DNA of 44,917 nucleotides from Lachnospiraceae bacterium UBA3692 (GTDB taxonomy: Bacteria > Bacillota > Clostridia > Lachnospirales > Lachnospiraceae), in the NCBI GenBank assembly GCA_002372815.1, contig DFIR01000076.1:21700-66616 (forward strand), written 5' to 3'. Shown piece by piece: positions 8,147-16,533 of this stretch (the stretch's first letter is position 1; every line of letters begins with the position of its first letter). The translations under genes and the position numbers were made by a program. The notes below the pieces were generated by a model that saw only the letters and a program-made list of their open reading frames with translations, was not told the DNA's origin and ran no database searches.

Positions 8147-9703
8147 ATGGAACACATCGTTCAGACCACTATCGGCAGAGTCAGAGGCTATGAGAGAGAC
8201 GGCATGGTGGAGTACCTGGGGATCCCTTACGCCAAGCCGCCGGTGGGACCGCTCCGCTTCAAGAGATCCGTCCTGCACGATGCGTGGCAGGAGGTCTACG
8301 ACGCCAAGGCGTACGGCCCGGCGCCGATCCAGTACAACAACGGGACAGTCATCGGTGATGAGGACTGCCTGACCGTCAACGTGCAGAGACCCATCGAAGG
8401 GGAGAACCTCCCTGTCATGATCTACATCTACGGCGGCGGCTACAACACCGGCTTTTCGGCGGATGAGATCTATCGCGGCGAAGCTTTTGCCCATGACGGC
8501 ATCCTGTTTTTCTCCTTTAACTACAGGACCAATGTCCTCGGCTTCTATGATTTCACCACCTATCCGGGCTGTGAGGACTTTGATTCCAACTGCGGACTGT
8601 CCGACCAGATCCTGGCCATGAACTGGATCCATGAGAACATTGAAGCTTTTGGCGGAGACCTCAGCCGCGTCACGATCTTCGGCGAGTCCGCCGGCGGCGC
8701 GTCGGTCGTCAACATGCTGGCCTGCCCCGGTGTGAAAGGAACATTTACACAGGCGATCGTGCAGAGCGGACTTCCCAACTGCATGATGACCCATCAGACA
8801 GCCCGCCAGAACATCGACCTCTTCCTGGAGGGCATGAACTGGACGGAGAAGGACCTGTCCAGGCTCCGCATGGAGGACCCCCGGCTCTTCCTTGTCGGCA
8901 ACGAATATGTGGCTGCCCATCACCAGTACAAGAACCCCGGGATGTTCCTGCCCGGTCCTATCCAGGATGACCTCATGCCCGTGCGCCCGATCGACGCGAT
9001 CCGCAGCGGCAGCGCGGAGGGGATCCGTCTGATCATCGGCACCAACATGCACGAAGGAACGATGTTTGTCCATCCTGAAAACACGGGCTTCCCTAACAGC
9101 TGGACCATGATCGCGGAGATGATGGAGCGGAACGGCCATGCGGACGCTCTGCCGCAGATCGTCGGCTTCTATCATCCCTCCTCCCATGATTCCTTCACGC
9201 TGTTCAAGGACACAGCCAGATCCATGGCCTCCGGCATTCCGCCGCTGACAGGCGATGCCAGGCAGATCGGCGGCGATCCCTTTATCCGTTTCGCGACGGA
9301 TTATGCCTTTGAGATGCCTGCGATCAAAGTGGCCATGGCCCAGAAACACTTCACCGACGACGTCTGGATGTATCGCTATGAACTGGTGACAAGGTCCGGC
9401 ATCGAGACCGGATGGAAGGCGTCCCACGCGTTCGAACTGCCAGCGGTCTTTGTCAAGAAGGATCACCCGTTCGCGCACTTCGTATTCGACGGGGAGCCCG
9501 CCGAAGTTTTTGATAAGATCTCCGAAGAGATGCACGGCACCTGGGTGCGTTTTGCCAGAGAAGGACAGCCCGGAGAGGAATGGAGCAGGTTTACCGGCGC
9601 AAATTCACCGGTCCGGATCTTTGACAGAGAGACACGGACGGAGCAGTTGGACCGCCGGCATCTGATGGAGATCTGGGGAGACATGCGGTTCTACGAGAAC
9701 TGA
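8147..9703 (+). CDS. Type B carboxylesterase (alpha/beta hydrolase)
   Basis: A 518-residue carboxylesterase/lipase family B protein. The oxyanion-hole segment YGGGYN is near residues 95-100, the nucleophile is S181 in FGESAGG, the acid is probably E303 in GTNMHEG, and the histidine H427 in SHAFELP. Members hydrolyse carboxylic esters; in a glycan locus the likely job is removing acyl groups from an imported glycoside, which is inference. No signal peptide is visible. AGGGGG lies about 10 nt before the ATG. The gene starts 61 bases after the GH-A hydrolase and probably belongs to the same transcript. Confidence 0.9.
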   Translation: MEHIVQTTIGRVRGYERDGMVEYLGIPYAKPPVGPLRFKRSVLHDAWQEVYDAKAYGPAPIQYNNGTVIGDEDCLTVNVQRPIEGENLPVMIYIYGGGYNTGFSADEIYRGEAFAHDGILFFSFNYRTNVLGFYDFTTYPGCEDFDSNCGLSDQILAMNWIHENIEAFGGDLSRVTIFGESAGGASVVNMLACPGVKGTFTQAIVQSGLPNCMMTHQTARQNIDLFLEGMNWTEKDLSRLRMEDPRLFLVGNEYVAAHHQYKNPGMFLPGPIQDDLMPVRPIDAIRSGSAEGIRLIIGTNMHEGTMFVHPENTGFPNSWTMIAEMMERNGHADALPQIVGFYHPSSHDSFTLFKDTARSMASGIPPLTGDARQIGGDPFIRFATDYAFEMPAIKVAMAQKHFTDDVWMYRYELVTRSGIETGWKASHAFELPAVFVKKDHPFAHFVFDGEPAEVFDKISEEMHGTWVRFAREGQPGEEWSRFTGANSPVRIFDRETRTEQLDRRHLMEIWGDMRFYEN

Positions 9704-9881
9704 TCGGACAAGGTCCCCGCAGACAAAATCGGAACAGGACAAAATAAAGACAAAAAGAACAAAAACGCGACATTCAAAACCGCAGATCGCAGGTATCGTA
9801 TAGACAGAACAAAGCGAGCCCCTGCACAGAAAAGCGGGTCAAAAAGACAAGACCAGAGATACCTGGCGAAAGGAGAAAAAG

Positions 9882-11285
9882 ATGCTGACGACTAAACATG
9901 ACGATCCCAATGGTTCCCTCAGCTGGGGAGAGAGACTGGCGTACGGTTCCGGCGGATTTGCCTTCAACACGATCAACGGGATCATCGGATCCTTCCTGAC
10001 GATCTATTTCACCTCCGCAGCAGGACTTAACGCGGGCATCATCGCGACGATCCTCGCCGTCTCGAAGATCTTCGACGGCATCTCTGACCTGATCATGGGC
10101 CGTCTTGTCGACAACACGAATACCAAGATGGGCAAGGCCAGAGTCTGGCTCCTGCGGATGTGCATCCCTTTTGCCATTTCCACGATGCTGCTGTTCTACG
10201 TCCCGCAGAACTTCCCGGACATGGTCAAATACGTGTACGTGTTCCTGATCTACAACATCTGCAACGCGGTCTGCCTGACCGGCATGCTGGTTCCCTTCTA
10301 CTCCATGGTCGGCCTTGTCACCGCGAACCCCTATGAGAGAGGCCTCCTCGGAAACATCCAGCAGATCTTCCAGACCCTGGGCAATGTCTTCGTAAACTCC
10401 ACTTTCGTCATCCTGCTGACCAGGTTCTCCGAGAACCCGAACACGATCTACACCCAGAGATCCTTCACCATCACGATCGCCATCTACTGCGCGATCATGG
10501 TCCTCGTCTCCCTGTTCTGCATCTTCAACACGAAGGAGCGCGTGAAACTCGGTGCTGCCGCCCAGGCGGAGACTGAGAAGAAGGAAGAGAAGAACGAGAA
10601 CGTCATGGAGACCGTCAAGGCGCTCCTTTCCAACAAGTACTGGCTGCTCCTGACACTCGGCAACTTCGTGGTCTTCGCGATCATCATCTTCTACGCGATG
10701 GGCACTGTCTTCTTCAGCCAGTACGTGCTCTATGACATGAGCCAGTACGGTATGCTCGCCAACGCGATCTCTGTCGCCCAGTTTGCCATCATGTTCGTGA
10801 CACCGGTCATGATGACCAGGATCTCCAAGGAGAAGATCTACACCTTCGGTATGCTGGTCATGGCCATCGGTTTCGTGGGCTCCGCCGTGTTCACTGCTCC
10901 TGCACTGCTCATCTTCAGCAACGTCCTGAAGGGCATCGGCGTCGGTCTTGCCGGCGGTATGGCGCTCGGTATGGTCGCAGATACCGTCACCTACGGCAAG
11001 CTGAAGACCGGCATCGACACCGTCGGCATGGGCAACGCGGGCATCTCCGCAGCCCAGAAGATCGGTCTCGGCCTCGGCCAGGCGATCTTCGGATGGGTCC
11101 TTGCGGCAGCAGGTCTCGACGCTGCACTGGACGCCCAGGGCCTCCCTCAGCCGGAATCCGTATCCACAGCCATCAAGTTCCTCTATGGCTGGGTGCCGGC
11201 GATCATGGCAGGCGCGATGTTCGTGCTCTTCCTCCTGTTCTATCACTGCGAGCGCGATATCAAGAAGCTCCAGGAGACAGCATAA
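9882..11285 (+). CDS. GPH family glycoside:cation symporter (MelB-like)
   Basis: A 467-residue membrane protein with about 12 predicted helices and the signatures of the glycoside-pentoside-hexuronide:cation symporters: LSWGERLAYGSGGFAFN at the N-terminus and the conserved loop FDGISDLIMGRLVDNTNTK, which contains the cation-site aspartates. It would import the small glycosides that the adjacent cytoplasmic hydrolases cleave, driven by Na+ or H+. GAAAGGAG is 8 nt before the ATG. The 178-bp gap before it is purine-rich and holds no recognisable gene. A strong terminator follows the stop codon. Confidence 0.93.
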   Translation: MLTTKHDDPNGSLSWGERLAYGSGGFAFNTINGIIGSFLTIYFTSAAGLNAGIIATILAVSKIFDGISDLIMGRLVDNTNTKMGKARVWLLRMCIPFAISTMLLFYVPQNFPDMVKYVYVFLIYNICNAVCLTGMLVPFYSMVGLVTANPYERGLLGNIQQIFQTLGNVFVNSTFVILLTRFSENPNTIYTQRSFTITIAIYCAIMVLVSLFCIFNTKERVKLGAAAQAETEKKEEKNENVMETVKALLSNKYWLLLTLGNFVVFAIIIFYAMGTVFFSQYVLYDMSQYGMLANAISVAQFAIMFVTPVMMTRISKEKIYTFGMLVMAIGFVGSAVFTAPALLIFSNVLKGIGVGLAGGMALGMVADTVTYGKLKTGIDTVGMGNAGISAAQKIGLGLGQAIFGWVLAAAGLDAALDAQGLPQPESVSTAIKFLYGWVPAIMAGAMFVLFLLFYHCERDIKKLQETA

Positions 11286-11306
11286 GTTAATAACAGCTAA
11301 AACAAT

Positions 11307-11339
11307 GAGCCAGGGGGTTTCGATCCCCTGGCTCTTTTT
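11307..11339 (+). terminator. Rho-independent terminator after the symporter gene
   Basis: GAGCCAGGGG (11307-11316) pairs perfectly with CCCCTGGCTC (11325-11334), followed by TTTTT. It separates the symporter from the convergent AraC gene and may also serve the latter weakly. Confidence 0.85.
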
Positions 11340-11343
11340 CTGC

Positions 11344-12543
11344 TTACCGGTCATTGTATTCCGTACTGCGGTATCTGTCCTGATAGGCTTTGGGCGACAT
11401 GTTTTTGAGCTTCTTGAAGATCTTGCCGAAGTAACTCTGGTTCGGGAAACCGACGTACTGGGCGATCTCAGGCAGCGGGCGGTCAGAGTAGAGAAGCAGG
11501 TTGGAGGCGTGGTAGACGCGGATCCGGTTGATATAGTCCTGCACACATTCGCCGGTCTCTCTGCTGAACAGGCGGGAGAGGTAGGAGGGGCTGAGCCCCA
11601 GACTGTCGGCGATATCCTGCAGATAGATCTTCTCGCGGTAGTGTTTTCGGACATAGTCCTTGCACCGCTCCGTGTAGTTGGAGGCGGCGGGGCGGGAGAG
11701 CTTCTCCCGGATCCGGCCCGCCATCTCTTTGATGGCCTGATTGCGGTACAGGAGCATGTTTGCGGCATTTTCGGTGGCATCACACTTTTCGATAAAATAA
11801 CCGCTGATCCGGTAAGCCGTTTCCGGGGCCAGACCGCCGTCGATCGCGGCGCGCGCGCAGAGGGCGATGCCGATCATGGCGAGGTTTTTCCGGTGGCGCA
11901 GGTAGTCTTTGGACAGCTGCCCGCTGTCCCGGTCCATATTCTCGGCATAACGGACAGCGTCTTCCGGCCGTCCCTCGCGGATCGCCTGCATGAGAAGCTG
12001 CTCCTCGTGGTAACTGTGGCGGAAGGCGTCGCTGTCGTCCTTCTCCTCCTCCTGCAGTGTGAGCAGGGTCTGCTCCTTTCTGGTGCGGCTCCCGTCCTCT
12101 TCGAGGATGTGGTTGATCTGCAGGATCTCCTCTTCACCGAGAGTGTTTTCATCGAGGATCATTTCGGTGAGCAACAGCATGTCACGGATCTGCGGCAGCG
12201 TAAAGACCGGAAGCGTCTGGTAATCACCGCCCCTGATGCCGTAACGATTGTACATGCGGGCCAGGTCAGGTCCTTTCAGCACGCGGTGGCACATGGGGCC
12301 CATGTACAGGAATCCGTCTTTCGTCTGCATGCCCGCAAAATAACACTCAAAGTCGTCGCTGTACAGAAACGGCGCTTTCTGTGCTTCCGCCCCTTCGCGG
12401 AGTGTCCGGCGCAGTCCGTCCGACTGCATCAGAGGGCTCAGGGACAGGATATCAAAGAAAGGTGTCAGCACCCCGTCCGCTGCTTCATGCACGATGTCGG
12501 TCTTCAGCACACGGCACAGAGTCTGGATCTGGTTTTTCTTCAT
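11344..12543 (-). CDS. AraC family transcriptional regulator
   Basis: A 399-residue regulator. The C-terminal 100 residues form the two-helix-turn-helix AraC/XylS DNA-binding domain (IYLQDIADSLGLSPSYLSRLF and LPEIAQYVGFPNQSYFGKIFKK). The N-terminal 280 residues hold an unassigned sensor-like region (LYMGPMCHRVL) and a helical linker. GGGAGGAG lies 9 nt before the ATG. It sits between the symporter and rhamnosidase genes, divergent from the latter. The shared CAAAATAAGA half-sites in this locus' promoters are the natural candidates for its binding sites, which would make it the locus activator; this link is inference. Confidence 0.92.
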   Translation of the reverse strand: MKKNQIQTLCRVLKTDIVHEAADGVLTPFFDILSLSPLMQSDGLRRTLREGAEAQKAPFLYSDDFECYFAGMQTKDGFLYMGPMCHRVLKGPDLARMYNRYGIRGGDYQTLPVFTLPQIRDMLLLTEMILDENTLGEEEILQINHILEEDGSRTRKEQTLLTLQEEEKDDSDAFRHSYHEEQLLMQAIREGRPEDAVRYAENMDRDSGQLSKDYLRHRKNLAMIGIALCARAAIDGGLAPETAYRISGYFIEKCDATENAANMLLYRNQAIKEMAGRIREKLSRPAASNYTERCKDYVRKHYREKIYLQDIADSLGLSPSYLSRLFSRETGECVQDYINRIRVYHASNLLLYSDRPLPEIAQYVGFPNQSYFGKIFKKLKNMSPKAYQDRYRSTEYNDR

Positions 12544-12601
12544 AGTGGGAAGCTCCTCCCGGTATGCGTGCTTTGGTATTCAAGGGAGTAATACTATTCT
12601 T

Positions 12602-12630
12602 ATCATACCACCCGAAGGATCCTGATTGAA
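12602..12630 (-). promoter_or_regulatory. Promoter of the AraC regulator gene
   Basis: On the minus strand, TTCAAT (12630-12625), a 17-nt spacer and TATGAT (12607-12602), with a TG one base before the -10. The plus-strand half-sites of the divergent rhamnosidase promoter begin right next to this -35, so one bound protein could influence both genes. Confidence 0.55.
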
Positions 12631-12689
12631 CAAAATGATGGCACAAAGAGCAAAATAAGAATATTGGGACCGCGCAAACGTGATAAGAT
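12631..12689 (+). promoter_or_regulatory. Promoter of the rhamnosidase gene with two AraC-type half-sites
   Basis: CAAAATGATG (12631-12640) and CAAAATAAGA (12651-12660) are a direct repeat 20 bp apart, as at 6768/6788. An extended -10, TGATAAGAT, lies at 12681-12689, with TAAGAT beginning 33 bp after the proximal half-site. Confidence 0.65.
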
Positions 12690-12724
12690 GGATATATACC
12701 ATACAGTCATCAGAGGATAGGGAC

Positions 12725-14968
12725 ATGATTGGAAATAAGGAGATCACGGCAGCCTGGATCTGGACACCGGACTGGACGGAAGAGGACAGAAGCAAGGCGA
12801 GGCTGGTGTACTTCACCAGAACGCTGCAGGACAAGGACATCCTGCCGGAAGAGAAGGGCAGCCGACGGATGTCCATCACCGCAGACTGCCGCTATAAGCT
12901 CTATGTCAATGGCGAGCTGATCCAGTACGGGCCCGCGAAGGGTGATCACGAGGTCCATTATCTGGACAGCGTCGACATCGGCAGGTATCTGCATGAAGGG
13001 GATAACCGGCTCGACATCGCGGTGCTCCACTATCCCGAGGATCCCGGCGTTGGCAATCACGGTATATTCAGCTCCGATACGCCCGGACTGTATCTGGAAG
13101 GGATCAGCTGCGGGGATTGGTCCTGCCGCGTGGACCGGACATCCGTCTTCGACAGAGAAGAGAAAAGGTTTGCTCCTCTGCAGATCCACGAGAAAAGGAG
13201 CCTCCGGACAGCGGACGGAAAGGACTGGGTTCCCGCCATTGTTCGGGGGGAGGAGGAAATGCCTGCCTATCTGCGCAGAGAGAACCTGCATCCTCGCCCG
13301 ATCCCGCCCATGGATCTGAAACGTCACGTGCTGAAGCTTCCCGTCAGAAGAGTGGAGCCGGATACAGAAGAGACTTTCGTGCTGGATGCCGGCGAGGAGA
13401 TGTGCGGCTTCGTGAAGCTGGCGATGCGCGGAGGCAGCGGGTCGGAGATCCGGCTCCTCTACAGCGAGTGCTACGAGGGACCGGAGGGAAGAGGCGACCG
13501 CACGGACGCGGAGCACGGGAAGCTGTATGGGTATGAAGACTTCCTGCAGATCGGAGAGAGCGGAGGATCAGGTGAGCTGAGTGCGCCGGACGGCATGAGT
13601 GCAAGAGTCTTCGAACCTTTCTGGTTCCGCACCTTCCGGTTTATTCAGGTGACGGTCAGGACCGGAAATGAGCCGCTCCTATTCGATGCATGCAGTTATC
13701 TGGAGACCGGCTATCCGCTGGAAGTACACACACAGGTACAGACTTCCGACGGGACATTGGGCCAGGTCTGGGATATCAGTCTCAGGACCCTTCGACGCTG
13801 CATGCACGAGACCTATGTGGACTGCCCCTATTACGAACAGCTCCAGTACATCATGGATACCCGGTCGGAGATCCTGTATACGTACGCGGTGTCCGCGGAT
13901 GACCGCCTCGCCCGCAAGGCGATCGGAGAGTTCGCCCGCGCGCAACGGCCGGATGGGCTCCTCAACTGCAGCTATCCCAACAAGAACACCAACGTGATCC
14001 CCGGATTTCCTCTCTACTATATCCTGATGGTCCACGACCACATGATGTATTTCGGAGACGTACAGCTGGTGCGGTCCGTGCTGCCGGTGGTGCGGAGGAT
14101 CCTGGACTTTTTCGGGAGCAGGACCATCAGCGGAGGACCCTGGCGGGGCCTGGTCGGCAAGACCGGAGGCGTCAACGGAGAGGGAGAGCTCTGGTCCTTC
14201 ATCGACTGGGCGCAGGAATGGATGGAGACGACAGGAATGCCGCCGGCAGGGCTGCACGGACCGCTCACGATGGAGAGCCTTCTCTACATCCTGGGATTGC
14301 AGAAGGCGGCAGAACTGGAGGATTTCGCGGGAGATGCTGCACTTGCGGCGCAGGATCGCGCGAACGCGGCGCATGTACAGGAAGCTGTTCTCCGGGTCTG
14401 TATGGATGAAGAGGGTCTCCTGACTGACGGTCCTGTGCATGCGGCAGATGGAACGGATTACGTCCCCGCAGACTGCAGAAAACGGAGCCAGCACTGCCAG
14501 GTCTTCGGTATCCTGACGGGAACTCTGGGGGCTGAACAGGGCAGAAGGGCCCTGGAGAGGAGCCTGACGGAGGCGGGTTTTGCCCGGTGCTCGGTGGCTA
14601 TGCGCTTCTATCTGTTCCGCGCGCTGGAACAGGCCGGGCTCTACGAACACACGGACCGTCTGTGGGACGTCTGGCGGGAGATGGTGCGCAACCACTGCTC
14701 CACCAGTGTGGAGGGGGAGTTCTATCCCCGCAGCGAGTGCCACGCCTGGGGCGCGCTGTCCTTGTATGAGCTTCCGAGTGTGATCCTCGGTGTGCGGCCC
14801 GCCGCTCCGGGGTACAGCAGGATCGAAGTGAAGCCCTGTCCAGGCGCCTTGACCTGGGCAGCCGGGACTGTACACACACCGGTCGGGGATGTGAAGGTAT
14901 CCTGGCACAGGACGGCAGATGGGATCGAGGTGCAGACAGAGAGGATCGACTGTAAGGAATCAGCATAA
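12725..14968 (+). CDS. Alpha-L-rhamnosidase-like protein (GH78)
   Basis: A 747-residue protein with GH78 architecture: N-terminal beta-sandwich domains (YKLYVNGELIQYGPAKGD, a carbohydrate-binding-like sandwich), an (alpha/alpha)6 catalytic domain opening with YVDCPYYEQLQYIMDTR (DCP at 366-368, E371 nearby), and a C-terminal Greek-key domain (GYSRIEVKPCPG, HTPVGDVKVSW). GH78 enzymes release terminal L-rhamnose from plant glycosides or pectin side chains. No signal peptide is visible. The ATG at 12725 is chosen because the predicted -10 ends at 12689 and purine-rich AGAGGATAGGG precedes it. It is divergent from the AraC gene. Substrate is not determinable from sequence. Confidence 0.87.
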   Translation: MIGNKEITAAWIWTPDWTEEDRSKARLVYFTRTLQDKDILPEEKGSRRMSITADCRYKLYVNGELIQYGPAKGDHEVHYLDSVDIGRYLHEGDNRLDIAVLHYPEDPGVGNHGIFSSDTPGLYLEGISCGDWSCRVDRTSVFDREEKRFAPLQIHEKRSLRTADGKDWVPAIVRGEEEMPAYLRRENLHPRPIPPMDLKRHVLKLPVRRVEPDTEETFVLDAGEEMCGFVKLAMRGGSGSEIRLLYSECYEGPEGRGDRTDAEHGKLYGYEDFLQIGESGGSGELSAPDGMSARVFEPFWFRTFRFIQVTVRTGNEPLLFDACSYLETGYPLEVHTQVQTSDGTLGQVWDISLRTLRRCMHETYVDCPYYEQLQYIMDTRSEILYTYAVSADDRLARKAIGEFARAQRPDGLLNCSYPNKNTNVIPGFPLYYILMVHDHMMYFGDVQLVRSVLPVVRRILDFFGSRTISGGPWRGLVGKTGGVNGEGELWSFIDWAQEWMETTGMPPAGLHGPLTMESLLYILGLQKAAELEDFAGDAALAAQDRANAAHVQEAVLRVCMDEEGLLTDGPVHAADGTDYVPADCRKRSQHCQVFGILTGTLGAEQGRRALERSLTEAGFARCSVAMRFYLFRALEQAGLYEHTDRLWDVWREMVRNHCSTSVEGEFYPRSECHAWGALSLYELPSVILGVRPAAPGYSRIEVKPCPGALTWAAGTVHTPVGDVKVSWHRTADGIEVQTERIDCKESA

Positions 14969-15052
14969 CAGCTCAGACAGAACCAGTCTGCCGAAGAAAT
15001 TTTGATTCAATGACTGCCTTCGGCTATATGGAACGGCTGCTTGCGGAGAGAG

Positions 15053-15082
15053 ATCAGATCATCCCGATCTGGATGATCTGAT
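15053..15082. promoter_or_regulatory. Perfect 12-bp inverted repeat upstream of dinB
   Basis: ATCAGATCATCC (15053-15064) and its exact complement (15071-15082) flank a 6-nt loop. It ends 26 bases before the polymerase start codon. It does not resemble the GAAC-N4-GTTC SOS box and has no T-tract, so an operator or a leader hairpin is likelier than a terminator. Confidence 0.55.
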
Positions 15083-15108
15083 GACCATGCAGGGGCAATG
15101 ATGGACCT

Positions 15109-16485
15109 ATGAAGACTGATACTATCACCCGCGTCATCTTCCATGTGGACGTCAACTCCGCCTTTCTCTCCTGGTCGGCGCTGAAGCGCCTCCGGGACGA
15201 ACCGGGCAGTGTGGACCTCCGCACGATCCCGTCTGCCGTGGGCGGGGACGTGAAGACGCGGCACGGCATCATCACGGCAAAATCCATACCTGCGAAAGCC
15301 TACGGTGTACAGACGGGGGAACCCGTCGTGAAAGCGCTGCAGAAATGTCCGCAGCTGGTGACAGTGCCGCCGGATTTTGAGACGTACCGGGCCTACTCCC
15401 ACAGCCTGATGGAGATCCTCCTGCGCTATACGCCGGTCCTGCAGCAGATGTCGGTCGATGAGGCGTTTCTGGATCTGTCAGACCGCCTGGATCCGGAGGA
15501 CCGGGCCGGTGCGCTGGCGTTGGCCGCGGAGATCCGGGAGACGGTATCCCGGGAGCTGGGTTTCACCGTCAACGTCGGGATCTCGTCGAACAAGCTGCTG
15601 GCCAAGATGGCCAGTGATTTCAAGAAGCCGGACAGAACACACACGTTGTATCCGGAGGAGGTGCCCGAGAAGATGTGGCCGCTCCCCATCGACTCCCTGT
15701 ACGGCTGCGGCAAGTCGACGGCACAGAGACTGCAGCTGATCGGCATCCACACGATCGGAGAGGCGGCTTCCACGGAGGTGACTGTCCTGCAGTCTCTTCT
15801 GGGAGACCGGGCCGGAGCGCATCTGTGGCGCAGCGCCAACGGGATCAGCACTTCCGCCGTACACCCCGAGCGGGAGCAGGCCAAGAGCGTCTCTAACGAG
15901 CGGACGCTCGCGGAGGATGTCGACAGAAACAATTATGAGACCAAAGGGATTCCTGTGATCCGCAGACTGTCGGAGAAAGTCGCCTCCCGGCTGCAGAAGA
16001 GCGGTCTCACAGGCCGCACCGTCACCTTCCAGGTCAAGACCTCCGATTTCCAGAGATATTCACGGCAGCTGGTGCTGCCGGAGGACACGGACCAGGCCGG
16101 AAAGATCGAGGAGGCGGCTCTGGAACTGGCGGACCGTCTTCTGCGTGCTTCGGACGGCCTTTTTGCCGACGGAGCGGGTGTGCGCCTGATCGGTGTCGGC
16201 GTCTCGAAGCTCACTGAGAAAAAGGAGCAGGTCCACCAGATGGACCTCTTCGAGTGGGCCGACCGGCAGGAGGAAGAGGAGGCACAGCGCCGGGAGCAGG
16301 AAGCTGCCCGCCGGCAGAAAGAGGAGGCGCAGCGGCGCCGGGAAGAAGCCGCCGCCCGCAAGAAAGAGAAGCAGGACCGCCTGGATGCCATGCTGGCGAA
16401 GGTCAACAGCCGGTATGGGAGCGGGACGCTGGAGAGAGGCGCCGGGAAGAACAAAGAGAAGGATACAGGAGAGAACACAGGATAG
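15109..16485 (+). CDS. dinB: DNA polymerase IV (Y-family translesion polymerase)
   Basis: A 458-residue Y-family polymerase for low-fidelity synthesis across damaged DNA. Catalytic acidic residues are D14 in FHVDVNSAF and D117/E118 in SVDEAFLD. A helix-hairpin-helix thumb and little-finger domain follow, then the beta-clamp-binding motif QMDLFEW at about residue 377. The last 75 residues are an unusual highly charged Glu/Arg/Lys/Ala helix, probably a coiled coil. The only in-frame start here is the ATG at 15109, with a rather distant AGGGG. A convergent terminator follows. Confidence 0.92.
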   Translation: MKTDTITRVIFHVDVNSAFLSWSALKRLRDEPGSVDLRTIPSAVGGDVKTRHGIITAKSIPAKAYGVQTGEPVVKALQKCPQLVTVPPDFETYRAYSHSLMEILLRYTPVLQQMSVDEAFLDLSDRLDPEDRAGALALAAEIRETVSRELGFTVNVGISSNKLLAKMASDFKKPDRTHTLYPEEVPEKMWPLPIDSLYGCGKSTAQRLQLIGIHTIGEAASTEVTVLQSLLGDRAGAHLWRSANGISTSAVHPEREQAKSVSNERTLAEDVDRNNYETKGIPVIRRLSEKVASRLQKSGLTGRTVTFQVKTSDFQRYSRQLVLPEDTDQAGKIEEAALELADRLLRASDGLFADGAGVRLIGVGVSKLTEKKEQVHQMDLFEWADRQEEEEAQRREQEAARRQKEEAQRRREEAAARKKEKQDRLDAMLAKVNSRYGSGTLERGAGKNKEKDTGENTG

Positions 16486-16498
16486 AATAAATACAAGA

Positions 16499-16530
16499 AA
16501 GGACGGGCCCTGAGCGCCCGCCCTTTTTTC
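16499..16530 (+). terminator. Terminator after dinB, probably bidirectional
   Basis: An AAGGaCGGGC arm pairs with GCCCGCCCTT (one mismatch) and runs into TTTTTTC. The end of the MATE gene lies only a few bases further on the opposite strand. Confidence 0.75.
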
Positions 16531-16533
16531 GTC

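Noticed and set aside
9738..9770. A CAAAATAAAG sequence at 9740 upstream of the symporter gene as a fourth AraC site
   Set aside because: It resembles the half-site, but the region is generally A-rich, no -10 lies at the expected 32-34 bp distance, and the symporter is probably transcribed from upstream.
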